64,000 nucleotides of DNA from Pseudidiomarina terrestris. Lineage in GTDB: Bacteria; Pseudomonadota; Gammaproteobacteria; Enterobacterales; Alteromonadaceae. Of this stretch, positions 11,996-20,124 are shown piece after piece. The DNA lies in NCBI RefSeq assembly GCF_030466405.1, contig NZ_JAGGJF010000001.1, positions 496,001 through 560,000 on the forward strand, read 5' to 3'. The notes beneath the pieces were generated by a model that was given only the letters and a program-made list of their open reading frames with translations, made no database searches and was not told the DNA's origin. The translations under genes and the position numbers were made by a program. How positions within the stretch are numbered: the first letter of the stretch is position 1; each line of letters starts with the position of its first letter.

Positions 11996-13309
11996 TTATT
12001 CCGGACTTGGGATTTCTAGAACCTGGCCAATGCGGATGACAGAGCTGTCCAGGTTATTGTGCGATTTTATCGCTCTCACCGATGTGTTGTAGCGCTGCGC
12101 CAGAATAGATAACGACTCGCCGGAGCGCACCACATGGCGACTGGCACGATTTTTCGCAAACAGCGTACCGTCCGGTGGGCGCCGCATGAAATAACCACGT
12201 ACGCCTTGATAAATGGCTCGCGCTAACTTTTGTTGATGTTGATTACTCGCTAACAACTGTTCTTCTGTCGGGTTTGAAATGAATCCCGTCTCTACCAACA
12301 TGGACGGCATGGCGGTGGACGTTAATACCGCCAGACTGGCGTGCTGCGGATCTTTTTTATGCATTTTGGTAATGCGCCCTAATTCACTCAGCACCTGTGT
12401 TGCCGCTTCATAACCACTAAGCATGGCATGGTCCATTTTCATTGAAACCAGAGTTTCGTTGAGAAATTCCTGTTCGTTGGCAGCAGGTTCTACTCCGGCG
12501 AGAACGTCCGACAAGCGTTCTTTGTTTTCCAGCAAGCGACCCATTTCGCTGGTTGCGCGGCGATTGGACAGGATCCAGATTGAGGCGCCACGAGGTTGCG
12601 GTGTCACAAAGGCATCGGCGTGAATAGAAACAAACAGATCGGCATTGATACGTTCAGCTTTGCGCGGTCGCTCATTCAAATCAACATAGTAATCATCGGA
12701 GCGGATCAGGTACGCCTGCATGCCCGGATCAGAGTTAATCATGCTCGCCAGGGCACGCGCAATTTTCAGCACCACGTCTTTTTCATAAGTTCCACGCGGC
12801 CCAATCGAACCAGGATCCTCGCCACCATGTCCAGCGTCAATCGCCACCGTGACTTTGCGCTCCTGCAGATCTTCCGCACTTAGAGCTGCGCTATCGCGCT
12901 TTAACGATTGGCCCGGAAGATCAATCACCAGCCGATGTCCATACCCACCCTGCGGCCCCAGTGACTGAATCACCGGCTCAATCAGCTTATTTAATTCGAT
13001 GACCAGCCGAGTACTGTTGGCATTCTGCGGGGTACTGGTGCGGATCGTCTTGACCAGCAGTGAGTTCGACTCGAAGCGGTCGAGGTTAAACTTAAGATCC
13101 GTTTGGGTGAAATCCACAACCAGCCGGTAAGGGTGAGACTGATTGAGTTGGAAGTAGCTGTACGCTGGCTCTTCACCCATGTCAAAGACCACACGCGTGC
13201 GGTCGGGGGACGGCCACATGCGAATGTTGTCAATTGTGTTTTTTGCTGTCACAGGTACAGCAAAACCCACTAACATCAGTGAAAACAGGACAGCGATTAA
13301 GCGTTGCAT
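11996..13309 (-). CDS. amiB: N-acetylmuramoyl-L-alanine amidase AmiB
   Basis: AmiB cleaves septal peptidoglycan in the periplasm during daughter-cell separation and is activated by EnvC. The 437-residue protein has a signal peptide (to about residue 22), an AMIN domain (30-125), the zinc amidase domain with [20 protein letters not shown] and [10 protein letters not shown], and a C-terminal LysM domain (about 390-434). The gene overlaps tsaE by one base (TGATG). Confidence 0.96.
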   Translation of the reverse strand: MQRLIAVLFSLMLVGFAVPVTAKNTIDNIRMWPSPDRTRVVFDMGEEPAYSYFQLNQSHPYRLVVDFTQTDLKFNLDRFESNSLLVKTIRTSTPQNANSTRLVIELNKLIEPVIQSLGPQGGYGHRLVIDLPGQSLKRDSAALSAEDLQERKVTVAIDAGHGGEDPGSIGPRGTYEKDVVLKIARALASMINSDPGMQAYLIRSDDYYVDLNERPRKAERINADLFVSIHADAFVTPQPRGASIWILSNRRATSEMGRLLENKERLSDVLAGVEPAANEQEFLNETLVSMKMDHAMLSGYEAATQVLSELGRITKMHKKDPQHASLAVLTSTAMPSMLVETGFISNPTEEQLLASNQHQQKLARAIYQGVRGYFMRRPPDGTLFAKNRASRHVVRSGESLSILAQRYNTSVRAIKSHNNLDSSVIRIGQVLEIPSPE

Positions 13310-13785
13310 CAGAGTTTATCGAGGAGTTCCCGACCTCTTGTTGTTAGCGCACCAAACGTCAACGACCGCGACGTATCCGCGTACTCGATGACAATAGTCA
13401 TATCCGGCTCTGGTAGTACCCCTGCTCCACGCTGGGGCCACTCCGCCAAAATTATTGTATTAGTGTCAAGGTAATCACGAATGCCCATAAATTCAAGTTC
13501 TTCAGGGTCGGCCAGTCGATATAAGTCAAAGTGATGAATCTGCCAAGGGTCCAGTTCATAGCTTTCCACTAACGTGTAGGTCGGGCTTTTGACGTTCCCC
13601 TGATGCCCCAAGGCCTGGATAAACCCTCGACTAAAGGTCGTTTTACCGGCCCCAAGCTCACCGAACAAATAGAAGGTAAGTGCCTGTTCCGGGGTCGTTG
13701 CACTCTCACTTACCACATTCGCAAGTCGCCGGGCCAGTGCCAGCATCTCCGCTTCATCAGCGAGGAAAAAGTTTTTTTCAATCAT
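13309..13785 (-). CDS. tsaE: tRNA t6A biosynthesis ATPase TsaE
   Basis: TsaE is the ATPase partner of TsaB and TsaD in N6-threonylcarbamoyladenosine formation on ANN-decoding tRNAs. The 158-residue protein has the P-loop GELGAGKTTFSRGF near residue 47, the SPTYTLVESYE segment and HFDLYRLADPEEL. It is coupled to nnr by a four-base overlap and to amiB by one base, the usual gammaproteobacterial order. Confidence 0.97.
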   Translation of the reverse strand: MIEKNFFLADEAEMLALARRLANVVSESATTPEQALTFYLFGELGAGKTTFSRGFIQALGHQGNVKSPTYTLVESYELDPWQIHHFDLYRLADPEELEFMGIRDYLDTNTIILAEWPQRGAGVLPEPDMTIVIEYADTSRSLTFGALTTRGRELLDKL

Positions 13786-15293
13786 GGATTCACTAACTTC
13801 CGCAAAGGCTCCATTAAATCGCTCGGTAGTGTACCACGTTCCCCCGCAATTGCAGCCTGTTCACCGGCCCGTCCATGCAACCAGGCGGCACAGGGTAAAA
13901 TGGCTTCTGCAGCGAGCCCCTGTGCAATCAGACTGCCGGCGATGCCACTTAAAACATCACCGGAACCACCCACTGCCAGTGCCGGGGAGCCGCGAGTACA
14001 GATTCGTATCGTTTCGGACTCGGGCCCGACAATAAGCGTTCCAGCGCCTTTAAGCAGCGCAAAGGCATTCAGCTCTTGTGCCAGACGTCTGACGGCTTGC
14101 CAGCGGTCTTGTTCAATGGCATCGCTGGTCGTGTCCAATAGCCGCGCGGCTTCGCCCGGATGGGGAGTGATCCACAAGGGCGCTGAGCGGCTTGCCCATG
14201 CGCGGTGTTGCGCGACCACATTGAGACCATCGGCATCCAAAAGCACAGGCACCTCGGTACCTAAAACCCACTGACAAAGTCGCGCGCCCCAGTCCTGCTG
14301 ATCAAGCCCAGGGCCAAGAACAACTGCATCGGCACGCTCGAGAAATTTCACAACATCGGTTTTCGAAGCTGCCTCGGTACTTGAAACCATGAGCTCCGGT
14401 TGGGCCGAGGCGATCAATGCATGACTCTCAGGGTGAGTGAGTACTGAAACTTTGCCGGCACCTGCTCGCAACGCCGCGCGCCCGGCCAGAACCACAGCTC
14501 CGGACATGCCCGGCGCACCACCAACAATGACCACATGGCCGTGGCGCCCTTTGTGGCTAGTACGACTGCGAGGGGGTAAATGACGTGCGACATCATCCTG
14601 CTCTACTAAGGTTGCAAAGGGCTGCTCTAAATGCTGAAAGGCTGCGGCAATTCCCAGTTCAGCGAGTTCCAGGCGGCCGACATAATGGGCCGCCTGAGCA
14701 GTCAGCAGTCCCGGTTTCAGCGCCACCATGGTCACCGTGTAATCGGCTTCCACCGCTACCGGAATCGCCACGCCCCGGTCACTTTGCAAGCCGGTTGGGC
14801 AATCGATACTGAGGACCCAAAGTTTATGAAAGTTTTTCGCGTCGTTTAAGGTCTCGACCGCTCGACAGTAGGATGCGTCCAGATCCCGGCTCAGCCCTGT
14901 CCCCAGCATGGCGTCGACAATGACATCGTATTCAGCGATGTGGGTTCGATCCAACTTCTCTAGTGGCTCCACCGTCCCCTGCTCATCTTCCCAGGCTGCA
15001 GCGGCCTGTTTAGCGAGATCGCTTTTAGGCTGAGCCGCCACTACCTGCACGCGATAGCCGTGGGTTCGTGCCAATCGCGCCAGCACCCAACCATCACCAC
15101 CATTGTTGCCAGGACCACATAAAATCATCACCCGTGCCGGAGCTGGATACTGTCGCTCCAGCGCGGCGAGGCAGCTCTTCGCGGCCCGTTGCATTAACTG
15201 CTCGGCAGAGACCGAAAGTGACTCAGCGGCTTCAAGTTCGCGTTCCCGAACCTGCTCCGTACGATAAACTAGTTGCTGTACACTTACCGGCAT
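13782..15293 (-). CDS. nnr: Bifunctional NAD(P)HX epimerase/ADP-dependent dehydratase
   Basis: Nnr repairs hydrated NADH and NADPH. The N-terminal YjeF_N epimerase domain (about residues 15-215) contains CGPGNNGGDGWVLARLA; the C-terminal kinase-like dehydratase domain (about 225-500) contains GHVVIVGGAPGMSGA, WITPHPGEAARLL and AVGGSGDVLSGI. The ATG at 15293 is preferred over the adjacent upstream TTG because GGAG lies eight bases before it, giving 503 residues. It heads the nnr-tsaE-amiB-mutL-miaA-hfq series and is divergent from queG. Confidence 0.96.
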   Translation of the reverse strand: MPVSVQQLVYRTEQVRERELEAAESLSVSAEQLMQRAAKSCLAALERQYPAPARVMILCGPGNNGGDGWVLARLARTHGYRVQVVAAQPKSDLAKQAAAAWEDEQGTVEPLEKLDRTHIAEYDVIVDAMLGTGLSRDLDASYCRAVETLNDAKNFHKLWVLSIDCPTGLQSDRGVAIPVAVEADYTVTMVALKPGLLTAQAAHYVGRLELAELGIAAAFQHLEQPFATLVEQDDVARHLPPRSRTSHKGRHGHVVIVGGAPGMSGAVVLAGRAALRAGAGKVSVLTHPESHALIASAQPELMVSSTEAASKTDVVKFLERADAVVLGPGLDQQDWGARLCQWVLGTEVPVLLDADGLNVVAQHRAWASRSAPLWITPHPGEAARLLDTTSDAIEQDRWQAVRRLAQELNAFALLKGAGTLIVGPESETIRICTRGSPALAVGGSGDVLSGIAGSLIAQGLAAEAILPCAAWLHGRAGEQAAIAGERGTLPSDLMEPLRKLVNP

Positions 15294-15356
15294 CAATGCA
15301 TCTCCATGGGATTTTTGTTATTTTAACCACTTGCACCTAAGCATAAGACGAATTTT

Positions 15357-16472
15357 ATGGATTTCCACCAACTTGCTGCAGATATTAAACAATGGGGTCA
15401 AGAACTTGGCTTCCAAAAGGTTGGCATTACCGATCTGGACCTGAGTGCAGAACGTGAAGCACTGCAGCGTTGGTTAGCAGACGGTATGCATGGCGAGATG
15501 GATTACATGGAGCGCCACGCTGATTTACGTACCCGGCCGGACCAACTTCACCAAGGCAGTGTGCGGGCGATCTCAGTGCGCATGAATTACCTGCCCGCCG
15601 AAGCTGGCTTTGCAAAGACGCTGAAGAATCCCAAACTAGGTTATATCAGTCGCTACGCTTTAGGTCGTGACTACCACAAGTTAATGCGCAAACGCCTCAA
15701 ACAATTGGGCGAAAAAATTAAAGCGGCTTGTGCCGAGCTTGATTACCGGCCTTTCGTTGACTCAGCGCCCATTATGGAACGTCCACTGGCGGTGAAGGCT
15801 GGGTTAGGCTGGACCGGGAAACACACGCTCGTGCTTGACGAACAGGGCGGCTCCTGGTTTTTCTTAGGGGAGTTACTGATTAACTTGCCGCTGCCGGTGG
15901 ACGAGCCCGTGGAAGAAAAATGTGGCAGCTGTAAAGCCTGCATTACCATTTGCCCGACGCAAGCGATCGTAGAACCTTACAAACTGGATGCGCGCCGCTG
16001 CATTTCTTATTTGACGATCGAACTCAAATCAGCGATCCCTGAGGAATTCCGCCCCTTAATTGGCAACCGCATCTACGGCTGTGACGACTGCCAGTTGGTC
16101 TGCCCCTGGAATCGTTATTCGCAAATCACTGACGAGGGTGATTTCGCACCGCGCAAAGATTTGCACGCTCCTGAACTACTCACCTTATGGAGCTGGGACG
16201 AAGCCACCTTCTTAAAAACTACCGAAGGCTCGCCGATACGCCGCATCGGGTTTGCTTCCTGGCAGCGAAATTTAGCCGTAGCCTTAGGCAACGCGCCGCA
16301 CGATCCCGCCATTATTGCGGCTTTGGAAGCACAGCGCGGGGCGGTGAATGCTATGGTGGATGAACACATTGACTGGGCGTTACAGCGGCAGCGCAACAAA
16401 AGTGCTACCGCCAGCAAACAGGTGTTACGACTGACCCGGGCAGTCGAGAAAGGCTTGCCCCGCGATGCTTAA
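15357..16472 (+). CDS. queG: Epoxyqueuosine reductase QueG
   Basis: QueG reduces epoxyqueuosine to queuosine in tRNA, using cobalamin and two 4Fe-4S clusters. The 371-residue protein has the N-terminal cobalamin-binding domain, the DSAPIMERPLAVKAGLGW motif, and ferredoxin motifs CGSCKACITICP and CDDCQLVCPW. A HEAT-like C-terminal region follows (RIGFASWQRNLAVALGN). It is divergent from nnr (63 bp apart), and its last four bases overlap the convergent DUF1415 gene. Confidence 0.97.
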   Translation: MDFHQLAADIKQWGQELGFQKVGITDLDLSAEREALQRWLADGMHGEMDYMERHADLRTRPDQLHQGSVRAISVRMNYLPAEAGFAKTLKNPKLGYISRYALGRDYHKLMRKRLKQLGEKIKAACAELDYRPFVDSAPIMERPLAVKAGLGWTGKHTLVLDEQGGSWFFLGELLINLPLPVDEPVEEKCGSCKACITICPTQAIVEPYKLDARRCISYLTIELKSAIPEEFRPLIGNRIYGCDDCQLVCPWNRYSQITDEGDFAPRKDLHAPELLTLWSWDEATFLKTTEGSPIRRIGFASWQRNLAVALGNAPHDPAIIAALEAQRGAVNAMVDEHIDWALQRQRNKSATASKQVLRLTRAVEKGLPRDA

Positions 16473-17071
16473 GCCTCGTTATTCGCGCGGCTCTTGCAGG
16501 CACTGAGCACGGCTTCGAAAAAACCAACGCCACGACGTTCGGCTTCAGCGCAGTTATTTTCCGGAATCAGATCAGGGTTTGGATAACGCTTTAGTACCCG
16601 CTCCAGGCTTGCTTCGCGGAGTAAATGCAGCACCGGATAAGGTGCCCGATTAGTGTAGTTCGCAGCTGCATCAGGGGCACTGCCAGCAAACTGGTAGCGG
16701 GGATGAAAACTGGCAACCTGTAAGATCCCTTCAAGATCAGCTTCGCGCAGATAAACATCGGCATAATCTAACAGTTCAAGATAATCATGAAAGTCGTCAA
16801 AGCCGTCGCTCAAGACCAGTAAGGTCGTCTCTTTCTGATCGTTTGCGAGCAGCTGGCTGGCGGCATCCGCAAAGGCCTGCAATGCCGCGCCCAGCTCAGT
16901 AGCCGCGCAGTCCTGATAAACAATGGTCTGACGCTCAACTTCCCGGTGCGCAAACGGGCAAAAATTTAGCCCGACAACCACTCGCTCAACCCATTCGCGC
17001 ACCGCATCACACGCAGGTGTCAACACTCTCGCTGGAGCGTGACCCGATTTACCTGCAGAGAAGTTAACCAC
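16469..17071 (-). CDS. DUF1415 family protein of unknown function
   Basis: A 200-residue soluble protein with the DUF1415 signatures VVGLNFCPFAHREV and FAGSAPDAAANYTNRAPYP. No catalytic role is established as far as I know; the conserved Cys in NFCPFA suggests a functional centre but that is a guess. The start is GTG, directly after the TAA of the M14-family gene with no gap, so translation is probably coupled to that gene. It overlaps queG tail to tail by four bases. Confidence 0.85.
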   Translation of the reverse strand: MVNFSAGKSGHAPARVLTPACDAVREWVERVVVGLNFCPFAHREVERQTIVYQDCAATELGAALQAFADAASQLLANDQKETTLLVLSDGFDDFHDYLELLDYADVYLREADLEGILQVASFHPRYQFAGSAPDAAANYTNRAPYPVLHLLREASLERVLKRYPNPDLIPENNCAEAERRGVGFFEAVLSACKSRANNEA

Positions 17072-17986
17072 TTAGCACTTGCCTGCTGCATGCTCAAGCG
17101 CACCGCGCACTGCCGCTACCTGAGCATCAACACATTCAACCGGATTGGTATTTGCACTATCCGGATAAACTTCAGTAGTGGTCACAAACCGCGCGTTGGT
17201 CATGCCCATGCACAGCCCCAGCTCTTTAGCGTCGTATTCAATGACACCTTCCTGCACCATAGGAGCACCAATCAGGCAACCACTTTCGTCAGGCGGCGCA
17301 ATATGCGTTACTGGTTTTATCGTTTCGATAATAGCGCGCTGGAACTCTGGCTCCTCGCGTGAGCTATCCGCCACCAGATAAAAGCCGTCAGGTATATTCC
17401 AGTTGTCGTTGGTCGTGCCATTGCGCGCGGCCAGAGCCGGACGAAATTCGGAATTATCCGTATCCGTGGTCTCATGTAAATCGACATGAACACTTGGTGC
17501 TATTTCATGCACTTCCAGATACTGCATGAGCAGCGCTGCTTCCTGAGCCGGGCTGTCGGTAACGAAAGAGCGATTCGGGTCCACCGCAGCTGGATTCCAG
17601 CGGTTTATCGTCTCGTAACCCCAGGGACTCACACAGGGCGCCACCAAAATATTGAAACGTGCTAGGTGGTTCACCGCTTCCGTTTCCAGAAAGTATAAGG
17701 CGCCATGCACACCGCTGGTCTCATAGCCATGCACACCGCCCGTAACCAGCACTGTGGGGCGGTCAACGCGCCAGTTTTGACTGCGCACAACGTATAACGG
17801 AAAGCTGCGGCCGTCATAGTTCAGCTCACCATAAGTCTCAACGTCGAACTGCTCCCGCAAGTGATCGATACGACGAATGACATTGTCCTTGTAATCGCGC
17901 TGCTTACTCTGTTGCTCGAACCATGCTTGTTTCTCTTCGTCGCCCCAAGGCTTACCCGGAGTTCCAATAGGATACTGCTGCGTCAT
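17072..17986 (-). CDS. M14-family zinc carboxypeptidase/deacylase-like protein
   Basis: A 304-residue protein related to M14 metallocarboxypeptidases and the succinylglutamate desuccinylase group. Zinc ligands are visible: VTGGVHGYETSG gives the HxxE pair, and HVDLHETTDTDNSEF gives the third histidine. No signal peptide is visible, so it is likely cytoplasmic. The ATG at 17986 has GGGAG nine bases upstream; a TTG ten codons earlier is less likely. Substrate is unknown; abutment with the DUF1415 gene suggests a shared task. Confidence 0.8.
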   Translation of the reverse strand: MTQQYPIGTPGKPWGDEEKQAWFEQQSKQRDYKDNVIRRIDHLREQFDVETYGELNYDGRSFPLYVVRSQNWRVDRPTVLVTGGVHGYETSGVHGALYFLETEAVNHLARFNILVAPCVSPWGYETINRWNPAAVDPNRSFVTDSPAQEAALLMQYLEVHEIAPSVHVDLHETTDTDNSEFRPALAARNGTTNDNWNIPDGFYLVADSSREEPEFQRAIIETIKPVTHIAPPDESGCLIGAPMVQEGVIEYDAKELGLCMGMTNARFVTTTEVYPDSANTNPVECVDAQVAAVRGALEHAAGKC

Positions 17987-18085
17987 AGGTGACCACTCCC
18001 TGAACGTTGCTGACAAATAACTACTTTCATTAAGTTGCTTTAGTTTAGGCGATTTTAGCTTAAGCCTCCAGCCACCCGAGCTCCG

Positions 18086-19360
18086 CTAACCCAATATGAG
18101 GAGGGTCAGCCAGCCGGCAAGTACTGCCAGCACACTCACACAGACTGTGATAAGCCACATTGAGCGATGGCCCAGCATTACGACTAAGGCAGCTTTGACC
18201 AGCGTATTGACACTGGCGGCAATGATAATGGCGCGGGCGGCAACGTCCAGCTCCAGGCTGTAATTCCCGCTCGCGCCTGCCATTTTTGCCATCGATAAGG
18301 TGATTGCATCGACGTCTGTCAGGCCGGACACGGCCGCCACAGCGTACACACCGGAGGCATCAAAATACTGATGAGCATAGTGGGCAAGCAGCAACACGAT
18401 GACCAACAGGCCTGCAAACTTAACTGCGGTGATGATATCAAAGGGATTCTTCAGCTTAACCCTGGGATGATGACCATTTCTGCCGCGACGCCAAAGCAGC
18501 CAGAGCACACCGATCAGGGGCACCAGGGTCATGCTGAGTAAAGGCGCCGCAACTCTGGGTAAGAGTTCGCGATTGACGATAGCGACCTCGATCAACATTC
18601 GCGGAAACATGGTGCCTGCCGCCAGCAAAATGACCGCAACCAGAAAGCCATGGGAACGGCTTTGCTGGCGTCCTAAATGCGCCATACTCAACGTCACCGC
18701 GGTCGATGAAGCTATGCCGCCAAATAATCCGGTGACCAGTAATCCGCGCGCCTGCCCCAATAGTTTTACCGAAAAATAGCCCACGAAGGAGATGCCGGTA
18801 ATCAATACCACCATCCAACCCACCAGGTAGGGATTGATGACGTCGCCGGGACCATAGCCGGTATTGGGCAACAACGGCAATACCACGACGCTAATCACCA
18901 GCATTTGCAATATTGCCAGTAGCTCACGCTGCTGTAATGCCTCAACCCAGCCATGCAACACGGGCTTCAGGCCAAGCAGTAATGCCACCACTATCGCGAC
19001 GGGCACCGCTATTTCGACCTGGCCAACAAGGCACATAGCGCCTAAGCAGAAGGTCAATAGGAGCGTGGTCGGAGTGGTAATGCCGACGTCATGGTCGCGA
19101 CGCACTTCAAGTAGGTGCGCGATGATGACAAGCAGAGAAAAACAGCCGAAACTGATCAGCCAGATAAGATAAGCTGGCGGCGCTGCCAGATGTTGGCTTA
19201 ATAAGGTGACAACCCCACCAAACAAGCTAGCAACGGCAAAGGTGCGTAAGCCAGCGAAACGCTGGCCTTCGGCGCGACCGCGCTGACTCCAGCCGCGCTC
19301 GAGCCCGATAATCAAGCCGACAGCAAGCGCGTAAGCCAGTTCCAGCAGCGCGAGTTCCAC
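18086..19360 (-). CDS. MgtC/SapB-type and DUF4010 membrane protein
   Basis: A 424-residue protein that is almost entirely hydrophobic, with roughly a dozen membrane segments. The first 140 residues match the MgtC/SapB N-terminus (ALAVGLIIGLERGWSQR and GLRTFAVASLFGG), and the rest is a DUF4010 domain with the conserved VSGLTDVDAITLSMAKMA. The function of this architecture is unsettled; ion homeostasis or transport is plausible. The start is GTG. The gene lies 8 bp after the MAPEG gene, so they may form an operon. Confidence 0.85.
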   Translation of the reverse strand: MELALLELAYALAVGLIIGLERGWSQRGRAEGQRFAGLRTFAVASLFGGVVTLLSQHLAAPPAYLIWLISFGCFSLLVIIAHLLEVRRDHDVGITTPTTLLLTFCLGAMCLVGQVEIAVPVAIVVALLLGLKPVLHGWVEALQQRELLAILQMLVISVVVLPLLPNTGYGPGDVINPYLVGWMVVLITGISFVGYFSVKLLGQARGLLVTGLFGGIASSTAVTLSMAHLGRQQSRSHGFLVAVILLAAGTMFPRMLIEVAIVNRELLPRVAAPLLSMTLVPLIGVLWLLWRRGRNGHHPRVKLKNPFDIITAVKFAGLLVIVLLLAHYAHQYFDASGVYAVAAVSGLTDVDAITLSMAKMAGASGNYSLELDVAARAIIIAASVNTLVKAALVVMLGHRSMWLITVCVSVLAVLAGWLTLLILG

Positions 19361-19368
19361 TGGTCAGC

Positions 19369-19794
19369 CTAGTACATTGACCAGAGTTGCATTGCGCACT
19401 GCACCAAGATTGCAATATTGGCAACTGCACCGAGCGCAAAAAACCAGCTGCGCGGACTTGGGTTCTTCTCTGTCGCAATGGCGTAGTACAAAATCATGTG
19501 TAAGATGCGCGCCACGGCAAACACCACAACCCAGTAGCCAAACCATTCACTTTGCAAGCCTAAAAACAAAGCCAGAAACACCGTCGCCACAAACATTGGC
19601 ACGTTCTCCAGCGAGTTCATAAAGGTGCGGTGGCATCTGAACACCAAAGAGTCATGACTTAAGCCCTGTGGAATTTTGCCGGGAACGGCATCGGCTTGTT
19701 TGGCTTTGACCGCAGCGGCGACGGCCCACTGGATCAGCCAGGTGACCAAAATAATCCATAAACCAGTAAATACTAATGTCGTCTGTGCTTGCAT
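19369..19794 (-). CDS. MAPEG family integral membrane protein
   Basis: A 141-residue protein with four hydrophobic segments (about 8-27, 55-75, 78-98, 115-135) and the MAPEG features RCHRTFMNSLENVPMF and ARILHMILYYAIA. Eukaryotic members act in eicosanoid and glutathione metabolism; bacterial ones are mostly uncharacterised. It lies just upstream of the MgtC-like gene and 21 bp after yheV on the same strand. Confidence 0.88.
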   Translation of the reverse strand: MQAQTTLVFTGLWIILVTWLIQWAVAAAVKAKQADAVPGKIPQGLSHDSLVFRCHRTFMNSLENVPMFVATVFLALFLGLQSEWFGYWVVVFAVARILHMILYYAIATEKNPSPRSWFFALGAVANIAILVQCAMQLWSMY

Positions 19795-19815
19795 AGCTTA
19801 TCCCTTCTGTAGTTA

Positions 19816-20055
19816 TTATTCGGGTTTAAAAATGCCGATCACATTGTCGTCTTTTACTGCTTTGGCGCTCGCTGTGGCGGGTTCTTGCTGAGGCTTCTTA
19901 TCCTGTTCTGTGAAGCGGTGGTGGCAGGACACACACTCAACCTGCTCGTCAGGCTCGCCGCTGACTGTCTCAGTTATGAGTAACATCAGGGTATCGCTGG
20001 CCTGACAAGCGGGACATTCAGCCCCAGCAATAAAACGTTTACGTGTACGTGCCAT
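19816..20055 (-). CDS. yheV: YheV family putative zinc-ribbon protein
   Basis: A 79-residue protein with two zinc-binding pairs, CPAC near residue 14 and CVSC near 42, and the YheV hallmarks RKRFIAGAECPAC at the start and VIGIFKPE at the end. The ATG at 20055 has GAGGTGA upstream; the frame extends 14 codons further but those are not conserved. In E. coli yheV also lies near yheS. Function is unknown. It is divergent from yheS, with promoters expected in the 69-bp gap. Confidence 0.9.
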   Translation of the reverse strand: MARTRKRFIAGAECPACQASDTLMLLITETVSGEPDEQVECVSCHHRFTEQDKKPQQEPATASAKAVKDDNVIGIFKPE

Positions 20056-20124
20056 ATTCACCTCGTTTCGCTTCAGGTATAATTGTCGCAGATTCATTCA
20101 CCAACACCAAGCACAAGGTTAGTC

